From the NCBI GenBank assembly GCA_050302175.1, contig JBNLAN010000027.1:1-36534 (forward strand): DNA of 36,534 nt, written 5' to 3'. Numbering within the stretch: position 1 is the stretch's first letter; every line of letters starts with the position of its first letter. Made by a program: the position numbers and the translations under genes. Of the stretch, positions 15,344 to 23,900 are shown piece after piece. Source of the stretch: JBNLAN01 sp050302175 (GTDB lineage Bacteria; Pseudomonadota; Zetaproteobacteria; Mariprofundales; Mariprofundaceae). The notes beneath the pieces were generated by a model. It worked only from the letters and a program-made list of their open reading frames with translations. It had not been told where the DNA came from and did not search any database.

Positions 15344-17023
15344 ATGTCCGATCAATTATCTCCTGAAAATATCATTGCCTTCGACACGCTGGATCTGCAT
15401 CCGGATGTGTTGAAAGGCGTTAAGGAAGCCGGCTTCCGTGCCGCCAGCCCCATTCAGGCCCAGGCCATTCCGGTCGTGCTCGAAGGTGGCGACCTGATTG
15501 CACAGGCGCACACCGGCACCGGCAAAACTGCCGCTTTTGGCCTGCCTGCCATGAGCCGCATCGATCCGAAAGGCGGGGTCGGCCTGCTGGTGATCGCCCC
15601 GACCCGTGAATTGACCATGCAGGTCTCCGAAGAGCTCTACAGGCTGGGCCAGTTCGCAGGCCTCCATACCTGTGCTATTTACGGTGGCCAGTCATCGCGC
15701 CGACAGGTCGATAGCGTGGCACGTGGTGCTCAGATCGTGGTAGCCACACCGGGGCGTCTGCTCGACCTGCTGCAGTCGGGTCGCCTGCCGAAGTTCTCGC
15801 CATCCATCGTGGTGCTCGATGAAGCCGATGAGATGCTTGATATGGGCTTTCTGGAAGATATTCAGGCCATTTTCTCCTTCCTGCCGGAATCGCGCCAGAC
15901 TCTGCTCTTTTCAGCCACCATGCCCCCACCCATTCGCAAGCTCGCCGACCGGATTCTGAAAGATCCGCAGCACATCTCGGTCAAAACCCGTGAAACCACC
16001 AATATCAATATCGACCAGCACTATTACGTCATCGAAGAGTATGAGCGCGAAGATGCGCTGACCCGCCTGATCGAAGCCGAAGAAGCGGTCAAAACCATTG
16101 TATTCTGCCGCACCAAGCTTGAGGTGGAACGGCTGGCCACATCGCTTTCCGCCAAAGGACTCCCCGCCTTTGGCCTGCACGGCGATATCGAGCAGAGCAA
16201 CCGCGAGAAAATCATTCGCGCCTTCCGTGGCGGTGCCGCTGAAATCCTGGTTGCCACCGACGTAGCTGCACGCGGGCTGGACGTCTCCGATGTATCCCAT
16301 GTTTTCAACTACCACGTCTCCTTCAACCCGGAGAGCTATGTGCACCGCATCGGGCGCACCGGGCGCGCCGGCAAAAAAGGCAAGGCCATTACGCTGGTCA
16401 CCCCGCATGAGCTGCGCGAAATTCAGAAAATCCAGCACAAAACCGGTAAGGAGATGACGCAAAGTCTGGTGCCGACCCGCGCCGAAATGCGCCGCCAGCA
16501 GGCAGGCAAACTCATTGAACAGATCAGGCGTCAGCCCCTGAATGATGAGGCAGCCAAACTGCTGCTGGCACTCGAAGATGAGATGGATTTCGCCCAGCTC
16601 GCACTGAAACTGATCTCGATGCAGCTGGAGCAGGAGAATATCGCCGGCCCGGAAAATATCGGCCTGCGCGGCGATAAACTGCGCCATGCCCTCGATCGCC
16701 TGAAAAATCGCCGGGATGGCGGCAAACGCAAAGGCCCCGGAGGGCGTCCTGGCAACGGTTTCCGGTCGGGGCACAAGCGCCGTTTCGATTCCCCGGAACG
16801 CCGCGACCGCAGTGATCGTCCGGAGCGCAAAGGTCCGGGCAAACCCTCCGGAGAAGCATACCCCGGTGATCGCCGTGGCGGCGAAGCCCGGCCTGTTAAA
16901 AAAGCAGGCGGAAAAGCCCGGGATGGCGATCGGTTCAGCGGCGACAAGTTCAGCGGTGACAAAAGGAAGTCCGGCCCGAAGGCCACGCACCGCAAGGGCG
17001 GGCCCAAGAAGCCCCGGAAATAA
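15344..17023 (+). CDS. DEAD-box ATP-dependent RNA helicase (DeaD/CsdA or RhlE-like)
   Basis: 559 residues. Motifs in order: Q motif (F..L.L, ASPIQAQAIP), I AHTGTGKT, Ia PTRELT, Ib TPGR, II DEAD, III SAT, IV VFCRTK, V ATDVAARGLD, VI HRIGRTGRAG. After the two RecA domains, residues ~370-460 are helical and the last ~100 are rich in Arg, Gly, Lys and Asp, with RSGHKRRFD and repeats of F-S-G-D-K; these probably bind RNA non-specifically. The protein remodels RNA in ribosome assembly or mRNA decay, often in the cold. AAGAGG lies six bases before the ATG. The 179 bases upstream hold no supported gene and may be a long leader. Confidence 0.95.
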   Translation: MSDQLSPENIIAFDTLDLHPDVLKGVKEAGFRAASPIQAQAIPVVLEGGDLIAQAHTGTGKTAAFGLPAMSRIDPKGGVGLLVIAPTRELTMQVSEELYRLGQFAGLHTCAIYGGQSSRRQVDSVARGAQIVVATPGRLLDLLQSGRLPKFSPSIVVLDEADEMLDMGFLEDIQAIFSFLPESRQTLLFSATMPPPIRKLADRILKDPQHISVKTRETTNINIDQHYYVIEEYEREDALTRLIEAEEAVKTIVFCRTKLEVERLATSLSAKGLPAFGLHGDIEQSNREKIIRAFRGGAAEILVATDVAARGLDVSDVSHVFNYHVSFNPESYVHRIGRTGRAGKKGKAITLVTPHELREIQKIQHKTGKEMTQSLVPTRAEMRRQQAGKLIEQIRRQPLNDEAAKLLLALEDEMDFAQLALKLISMQLEQENIAGPENIGLRGDKLRHALDRLKNRRDGGKRKGPGGRPGNGFRSGHKRRFDSPERRDRSDRPERKGPGKPSGEAYPGDRRGGEARPVKKAGGKARDGDRFSGDKFSGDKRKSGPKATHRKGGPKKPRK

Positions 17024-17049
17024 GCCGGAGCCTGATCTGTCCCCTTGGT

Positions 17050-18018
17050 CTACCCCTTCAAAAACAAGATAAACTGGTAGCAAAAAAACACCGCCAGCAA
17101 GGCGCCACCCGCCCCGCGCCCGACATGGCCGGGTTTACCGATGCCGTAAGCCAGCGCCACAACTGCCAGCGAGACACCCGCCATCAGCGGAAAATCGCGA
17201 TACAGCACCACATTCGAAACCGGTGCGCTCTGGATCGCGCCTGCAATGCCAAGCACGGCCAGCAGGTTGAAGATATTCGAGCCAACGATATTGCCCACCA
17301 CCATATCGCTCTCGCCCTTTCTGGCCGCCGCAATTGCTGCCGCCAATTCGGGCAGGCTGGTACCAACCGCCACGATGGAGAGGCCGATCACCAGATCGCT
17401 GATACTCAGCGCCGTAGCAATGCCCGAGGCTCCCCATACCAGCAGGCGTGAACTTACAACCAGCAGCAGTAGCCCGGAAAGCAGCCACCACCAGGCTCTC
17501 CTTACGCTATCCACCTTGCCAACCTCCTTCGCAAACTCCTGCTGCAAGGGGTCGGTATATCGCGTCCGTCTGGCCAGCCACAAACTCCAGCCGGTAAAAC
17601 CCAGAATTCCCGCAATCAGCAACACACCATCGAATCTGGAAAGCTCGCCATCCCGTAGCAACAGAAATGCGAACGCCATCACCACAAACATCAGCGGTAT
17701 CTCCCGGCGCAGGGTTTGCGAATGAATGGAGAGTGGCGCCACCAGCGCCGCTGCCGCCAGCACCAGGGCGACATTGGCAATATTGGAGCCGAGCGCATTG
17801 CCGATGGCCAGCCCGGGGCTCCCCTGCCATGCCGCAAAAGCGGAGACAAACATCTCCGGTGCCGATGTGCCGAAAGCAACCACCGTCAGCCCCACCACCA
17901 TCGGTGACACACCCAGATGCACGGAGAGACCCGATGCACCATCCACAAAGCGGTCGGCGCTCCAGCCCAGCACCACAAGTCCAAGCGGCACCGCCAGCAG
18001 GTAAGGCCATATCTCCAT
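17050..18018 (-). CDS. Calcium/sodium antiporter, YrbG-type (CaCA family)
   Basis: 322 residues, about ten hydrophobic helices. The two inverted alpha-repeats are clear: VVAFGTSAPEMFVS with GNALGSNIANV in the first half, and VAVGTSLPELAAAI with GNIVGSNIFNLL in the second. The acidic residues in the GTSxPE segments bind the ions. Family members exchange Ca2+ for Na+ or H+ across the inner membrane. GGAG sits nine bases before the ATG. It is divergent from the P-type ATPase gene with 102 bases between them, so the two cation transporters may share a control region. Confidence 0.93.
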   Translation of the reverse strand: MEIWPYLLAVPLGLVVLGWSADRFVDGASGLSVHLGVSPMVVGLTVVAFGTSAPEMFVSAFAAWQGSPGLAIGNALGSNIANVALVLAAAALVAPLSIHSQTLRREIPLMFVVMAFAFLLLRDGELSRFDGVLLIAGILGFTGWSLWLARRTRYTDPLQQEFAKEVGKVDSVRRAWWWLLSGLLLLVVSSRLLVWGASGIATALSISDLVIGLSIVAVGTSLPELAAAIAAARKGESDMVVGNIVGSNIFNLLAVLGIAGAIQSAPVSNVVLYRDFPLMAGVSLAVVALAYGIGKPGHVGRGAGGALLAVFFCYQFILFLKG

Positions 18019-18120
18019 CAGATGTTCTCCATAGAGTGCAAATCATCCCCTCGCATTTCCGAATATGCAAAGCGTCTGTGCTAAAATGGAAAACAGCACT
18101 GATATTCAGGATGAAACACC

Positions 18121-20895
18121 ATGCCTTCGCCACCTGATGTAACCGGGCAAGAACCCAACACCTTTCCGCCGGAATTTCCGGGCGAAGCCGCACATGCCCT
18201 CTCCATCGAACAGGCGCTACAGCGCTTCAACTCCTCTCAGCATGGACTCAGCCAGAGCGAGGCACTGGCCCGGCTGAACCACTTCGGACCCAATGTCCTG
18301 CCGGAGTTCGAGCAACCGGGTGCCATCCGTATCTTTATCAGCCAGTTTGCCAATCCGCTGATCTATATTCTGGCTGCCGCGGCAGTACTTGCCATCCTCA
18401 TCGATGAGTGGTCGGACGCGGGGTTCATTGCCGCTGTACTGCTGATTAATGCCATCATCGGCTCCATCCAGGAGCATTCGGCGCAAAAAGCCGCCTCCGC
18501 GCTGCAACAGCTGGTCAGAACGAGCTGCAAGGTGCTACGGGAAGGCGACATCTACGAAATCGATTCTGCGCAACTGGTTTACGGCGATATCCTGCTGCTC
18601 GAATCGGGCGATAAGGTCGCTGCCGATATCCGTCTGATACAGAGCCATGACCTCGAAGTGGACGAGTCGCTACTGACCGGCGAATCGCAAGCGATATTGA
18701 AACAGCCGGAAGCCAGCGCGGACCCTGAGGCGGTGATCGGGGACCGGCTCAACATGGCTTTTGCCGGCACCATGACCAACCGCGGACGCGGACGTGGCGT
18801 GGTGGTCGGCACGGCGCTCGATACCGAAATCGGTCGCATCGCCAGCGACGTACTGCAGCGCCAGCCCACCAAGGCGCCGCTGTTGGTGCGCATGGAGGTA
18901 TTCACCCGCAATATCGCCATGCTGGTCGGTATGGCAGTGCTGCTGATGGCCGTTACCGCCGTGCTGGAAGGCACCTCAATCACCGAGATCTTCATGCTGG
19001 CAGTTGCGCTGGCAGTTTCGGCCATTCCGGAAGGCCTGCCGGTCGCACTGACTGTTGCACTTGCCATCGGCATGCAACGCATGGCCCGCCGTAACGTGAT
19101 CGTGCGCAAGCTGGTGGCGGTCGAGGCGCTGGGCTCCTGCACCTTCATCGCCACAGACAAAACCGGCACGCTGACCATCAACCAGATGACCGCTCGACGC
19201 ATCGCCTTTCCCGGCATGGAACCCTGGGAGGTGACCGGCGAAGGTATGCAGCCAGAGGGCGCGTTTCTGGCCGCCGACGGCACACCCGCACCCGAACGCG
19301 AACCGCAACTGGAAAGAGTCTGCCTGGCGGTGACTCTCTCTAACGACGCCTTTCTGGGGCGGCGCGATGATGCATGGGTGCACCATGGCGATGCGGTGGA
19401 CGTCGCACTGCTGGTGATGGCGCACAAGGCAGGCATCAACAAGGCGGAGGCTTCCAACGCCTTCCCCGAGCTTGCCAGCATACCGTTCGAGTCGGAGCGC
19501 AAATTCTCGGCCAGTCTGAATGCCTCGGAGCGGGGTTCCGGGAAGGGGGCGGAAAAGGAGAAGCGGGTGTTCGTCAAAGGTGCTTTCGAGAAACTGCTGC
19601 CGATGTGCAATCGAATGGAGGTTCCGGGTCAGCCTGAACAGTCGATCGATATCGCCATGCTCGAAGCGCAGATGCACGAGCTGGCATCGGAGGGGTACCG
19701 CATACTGGCGGTGGCGCATGGAAGTATTGAATTGGACAACCCCGAGCTCTTCTCGGAAGAGCATCTCACCGGGCTATCGCTGCTCGGCTTCGTGGCCATG
19801 ATCGACCCGCTACGCACCGAGGCGAAGGCGGCTATCGGCAACTGCCGCGATGCAGGCATCGAGGTCGCCATGATCACCGGCGACCACCCGGCCACCGCCT
19901 TTGCCATCGCCCGCGAACTGGAGCTGGTAGACGATACCGCTCAGGTGGTAACCGGCCCCCAGCTCAAGGAGGCGATGGAGGCGGGCAGGCTTGACGATTT
20001 GACCCGGACCGCACGGGTGTTCGCGCGGGTGGAGCCGCACCAGAAGCTCGATATCGTGCAATCCCTGCAACGGGGCGGGCACTTTGTTGCCGTTAGCGGC
20101 GATGGCGCCAACGATGCCCCGGCGCTGCGGGCAGCCCATGTGGGCGTGGCCATGGGTAAAAACGGCACCGATGTGGCTCGTGAAACCGCCGAACTGATCA
20201 TCACCGATGACAACTTCTCCTCCATCGTCGCCGGTATAGAAGAGGGGCGCATCGCTTATGCCAATGTACGCAAGGTGATCTTCCTGCTGATCTCCACCGG
20301 CGCATCCGAACTGGTATTGTTCGCTCTCGCCCTGCTCACGGCGCTGCCGCTGCCGCTACATGCGGTTCAGCTGCTGTGGCTGAATCTCGTTACCAATGGC
20401 ATCCAGGATGTGGCGCTCGCTTTCGAGCCGGGCGAGGGGCATGAGCTTCGCCGTCCACCGAGGGAACCGAAAGAGCCGATCTTCAACCGGCTGATGATCG
20501 AGCGTGTGGTAATCTCGGCGCTGGTGATCGGCGTAGCCGCCTTCCTGCTGTTCTATTCTCTGCTCAGCACCGGCATGGAGGTGGAGGAGGCACGCAATGC
20601 CACCCTGCTGCTCATGGTGCTGTTCGAAAATATTCACGTCTTCAACAGCCGCTCGGAGACCCGCTACGCGCTGGCGCATAATCCGCTGCGCAATCCGCTG
20701 CTGCTGTTCGGCACTGCTATTGCCCAACTGGTGCATATCGGGGCGATGTACGTGCCGTGGCTAAGCGAAGTGCTGCATATCAGCCCGGTGCCGTTCGCTC
20801 TGTGGCTGGAGCTTCTGGGTATCGCGCTAATCGTGCTGGCCGCGATGGAACTGCACAAGATGATTCGCCGGCGTTTCTTCCCTCAACACGTTTAG
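18121..20895 (+). CDS. P-type cation-transporting ATPase, type II-like (PacL/PMR1-type)
   Basis: 924 residues. N-terminal cation-ATPase domain (LSQSEALARLNHFGPNVLPE), actuator loop TGES (186-189), M4 motif PEGLP (303-307), phosphorylation site DKTGT with D346, nucleotide-binding KGAFE, MITGDHPATA and hinge GDGANDAPAL (from 660), then four C-terminal membrane helices. The M6 segment reads NLVTNGIQDVALAFE (D763), unlike the NLVTDGLPA of typical bacterial Ca2+ pumps, so the transported ion is uncertain (Ca2+, Na+ or another). An AGGA lies ten bases before the ATG. A terminator follows at once. Confidence 0.95.
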   Translation: MPSPPDVTGQEPNTFPPEFPGEAAHALSIEQALQRFNSSQHGLSQSEALARLNHFGPNVLPEFEQPGAIRIFISQFANPLIYILAAAAVLAILIDEWSDAGFIAAVLLINAIIGSIQEHSAQKAASALQQLVRTSCKVLREGDIYEIDSAQLVYGDILLLESGDKVAADIRLIQSHDLEVDESLLTGESQAILKQPEASADPEAVIGDRLNMAFAGTMTNRGRGRGVVVGTALDTEIGRIASDVLQRQPTKAPLLVRMEVFTRNIAMLVGMAVLLMAVTAVLEGTSITEIFMLAVALAVSAIPEGLPVALTVALAIGMQRMARRNVIVRKLVAVEALGSCTFIATDKTGTLTINQMTARRIAFPGMEPWEVTGEGMQPEGAFLAADGTPAPEREPQLERVCLAVTLSNDAFLGRRDDAWVHHGDAVDVALLVMAHKAGINKAEASNAFPELASIPFESERKFSASLNASERGSGKGAEKEKRVFVKGAFEKLLPMCNRMEVPGQPEQSIDIAMLEAQMHELASEGYRILAVAHGSIELDNPELFSEEHLTGLSLLGFVAMIDPLRTEAKAAIGNCRDAGIEVAMITGDHPATAFAIARELELVDDTAQVVTGPQLKEAMEAGRLDDLTRTARVFARVEPHQKLDIVQSLQRGGHFVAVSGDGANDAPALRAAHVGVAMGKNGTDVARETAELIITDDNFSSIVAGIEEGRIAYANVRKVIFLLISTGASELVLFALALLTALPLPLHAVQLLWLNLVTNGIQDVALAFEPGEGHELRRPPREPKEPIFNRLMIERVVISALVIGVAAFLLFYSLLSTGMEVEEARNATLLLMVLFENIHVFNSRSETRYALAHNPLRNPLLLFGTAIAQLVHIGAMYVPWLSEVLHISPVPFALWLELLGIALIVLAAMELHKMIRRRFFPQHV

Positions 20896-20897
20896 AC

Positions 20898-20920
20898 AAA
20901 AAGGGCTCTGGCCCTTTTAC
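20898..20920 (+). terminator. Intrinsic terminator of the P-type ATPase gene
   Basis: An eight-pair stem AAAAGGGC / GCCCTTTT with a TCTG loop lies a few bases after the stop codon and ends in a short T run on the plus strand. Confidence 0.8.
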
Positions 20921-20926
20921 TCCACA

Positions 20927-20954
20927 CTAAGGCCCGCCAATTGGCGGGCCTTAG
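20927..20954. terminator. 28-base perfect palindrome between convergent genes
   Basis: CTAAGGCCCGCCAA is followed directly by its exact reverse complement. With no loop bases the folded RNA would still give a strong GC hairpin on either strand, 22 bases beyond the stop of the RHS gene. No U tract. Best read as that gene's terminator or a block to read-through. Confidence 0.6.
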
Positions 20955-20976
20955 TACGCCTACAATATTGATTTCA

Positions 20977-23900
20977 CTACTGCTGGAATCTTCCATCCAT
21001 ATATGTCGTCACAGATACCGTATCAGCCAGCGCTGAATACGTTGCAATTATTGCGCTAGGTATAAGATGTAAACCAAGTGATGAGGAACCCAGGTTCATA
21101 ATATCATGCACAAGCGAAACCGCATGAAAACCAGGGAATGGTTCAAGTGGAGCCATTATAAGACTCCCCTGAGAGAAGAAGCTCGGCTTATTAGGTCCTC
21201 CTATTTGACTAGTAGCAACATCTACAGTTAATCCCTTCCCCTCATCGTAAAATCCATTTGGTCCAGCCGGTCCATGTCCTCTTTCTCTAGTTGCCCAATA
21301 GCCATCTGGGCTTCCAGTTTCATTTCGACTCAAATAATTAAAAGCTTCGTGTCCAAACCAACTTAATGCCGACATGCCCATACCCATAACAAAGCCTCTG
21401 GAAAAGCTTCCGCCCTGAAGTTCGGCGGAAGCACCACCAACAAGGCCCGTCATAAACACCCTTTCTACGCTATACTGCGGCTTAATCGTAATGCCAGGAG
21501 TCTTGGTGTTGTTGGCTCTAGGTCCTCCATCATAATACTCATTAACTTCCGACGTCACCCAAGCGGTAATAGCTCCTTTTGCAAAAGCTTGCCAGATTTG
21601 CCGATCCGACCCACCATACATACGGGTCATATGCGCTTGGTATGCCGCAGAGGTCCACATATTCCCCCCCATAACAAACCCGGTCACGACTCTTATCCAT
21701 TCGTATTTCATGAGCATACGATTGACGAATCGATTTTCCGGCAACTTATCCAGCATTGGTAAGATTTTTCTATGCGCCACATGATGCGAGCGCTTCCAGT
21801 CCTTCTTGAATTGCTTAACAGGATTAACATCCACAATATCGTTTGCGGTCTTCCAGAAGTTCTTCCATGACCAGTTTCCTGACGGATCGGTATGTGCAAA
21901 CGGATTATTGATCACATACGTGTAGCGGTTGTAGGTCTGCATATCCTGCGGCGCATCGATGGTCACATCCGCCGAGATGAAGCGGCCCAGAAGCGGATCG
22001 TAGAGGCGGGCATTCATGTTAATCAGCCCGACCTCGGCATCCATCTTATGACCGGTATAACCGCGCGTCGTCTGGGCGGAAACAGGGAAGCCAACTGCAT
22101 CGGTGCCGTCCGGGTTCCGCGGCTTGCCGAAGGCATCGTAGGAGAGGCGCTCAAGCACTGCACCGGTAGCATCGGTGATCACGTTCATTGAGCCGAGCTG
22201 ATCCTTGAGCACATACTTGGTCGTCGTCACCGTCGCCACCTGCTCGACGATTGCCGCCACACCACTGCCGCCACGAATGTAATGCGTAAACTTGGTTACG
22301 CCTGCCTGTGTCACCTGCTCGAAAGAGCCATCAACATACAGCGTCACTGCTCCACTAACCGTATCCGTCTTGCTGATACGCTTATGGTTAGCGTCGTAAC
22401 CCGTGCTGGTGAAGGCATTGGCCGTGCTGATCGAGGCAGGCTTGCCAAACGAAGTCCAGGTAAGTGTACGCCCCGCTCCCGTCAGCATATTGCCATCCGC
22501 ATCGTAGGTGTAGCTGTTGGCACCAGCTTGCGTCACCGCATGCACATGTGCCGGATCGGCGTAAGTATAAGCGCCGACATCGCTCTTGTTGGTGATGTTA
22601 CCAATCACATCGTAGGCATACGTCTTGTTGGCAGGGCCAGTCACACCGGTGATACGGTTTAGCGCATCGTAGGTGAAGCTCTCCGTCCAGTTCATCACAT
22701 AATCGGAGCGTGAGCTCAGGTTGCCCAGCGAATCATAGGTAAACCCGAGGTTCTGGATTGATCCGTCGGCATTCGGGCCGGATACAATCGCTTCCAGTCG
22801 GCCGGTCAACGCATTGTACTGATGGATCGTGGAGAGGCCGTTGCCCAGTGTCTCCTGCACGATACGCCCTTCATCATCCACCACATCGGCTGTCCAGTAA
22901 GGTGCACCGCTCACCGCATTGTTCACCGAGAGCAGATAGCCATATGCATTGTAATTGCGTTTCACCGCAAAGCCAGTCGGATAGGTGATCGTATCCACCT
23001 GGCCGATCGCAGTGTAAGTCATCCCCATAGTAAAGTTCGTACCGTTGATGGTGGTGCTGGTGCTGGACGGACGGCCGTAAGGGTCGTACGAGAACGTCTT
23101 GGCATAACCGCCGGGGCTTGCTTCGGATGAAATCTTGCCAACAGCCCCTGTGCCGACATCATAGCTCCAGGTACTGGTGCCCTCGGGCTCCGTACGACTG
23201 ACCCTGCGGCCCAGTGCGTCGTAGACCATTGTCGAGGTCTGGTTTCGCGCGTTGGTCTGGCTGATTAGCTCACCGAAAGCATTATAGCCATAGCCCCAGG
23301 TGCCCATATCCGGATCGACCATGCCGGTTTTGCGACCCAGAATATTATACGTCATCGACACCACATTGCCGGCGTTATCCGTGGTGCTGAGCAGATTACC
23401 GAAAGCGTCATGTGCATACGTGATGGTGCCGTTCATCGAGTCCGTCACCTGCACCAGTTTACCGCGCACATCCCGCAACTCAATGCGAGTCTGGCCCAGT
23501 GCATTGGTAATGGTCTTACTCAAACCATTGTATGCCGTCGTTGTAACGCTAAGGTCCGGCTCGGTAATGGTAATAGCTCGCCCAATCGCATCGTATCCGT
23601 ATGTTGTCCACTTCGGTGTGCCGCCTGATGCATACGGGGCGGACTTGCGGTAAACGCGACCCAATGCATCGTACTCCGTATCCATATAAATCTGTGCGCC
23701 GCTAAAACCGACAGCCACCTTGCGAGTCCCACGTCCCAGTGTGTCGTAATAGACCGTTGAGGCAGGCAAACCAGTGCTTTGTGTGATCACATAGTATGGC
23801 GCCGCATTGACCGTGCCATTGGCGAGAGTTTCGCCCAGATGGTAGGTAATCGTCGTGGAAGTACCATCGGCACGCGATTCGCCTGTCTTACGGCCGAAGC

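Noticed and set aside
15911..17083. 390-codon frame antisense to the DEAD-box helicase
   Set aside because: Shadow of the GC-rich helicase gene; starts beyond its stop but has no domain, ribosome site or composition of its own.
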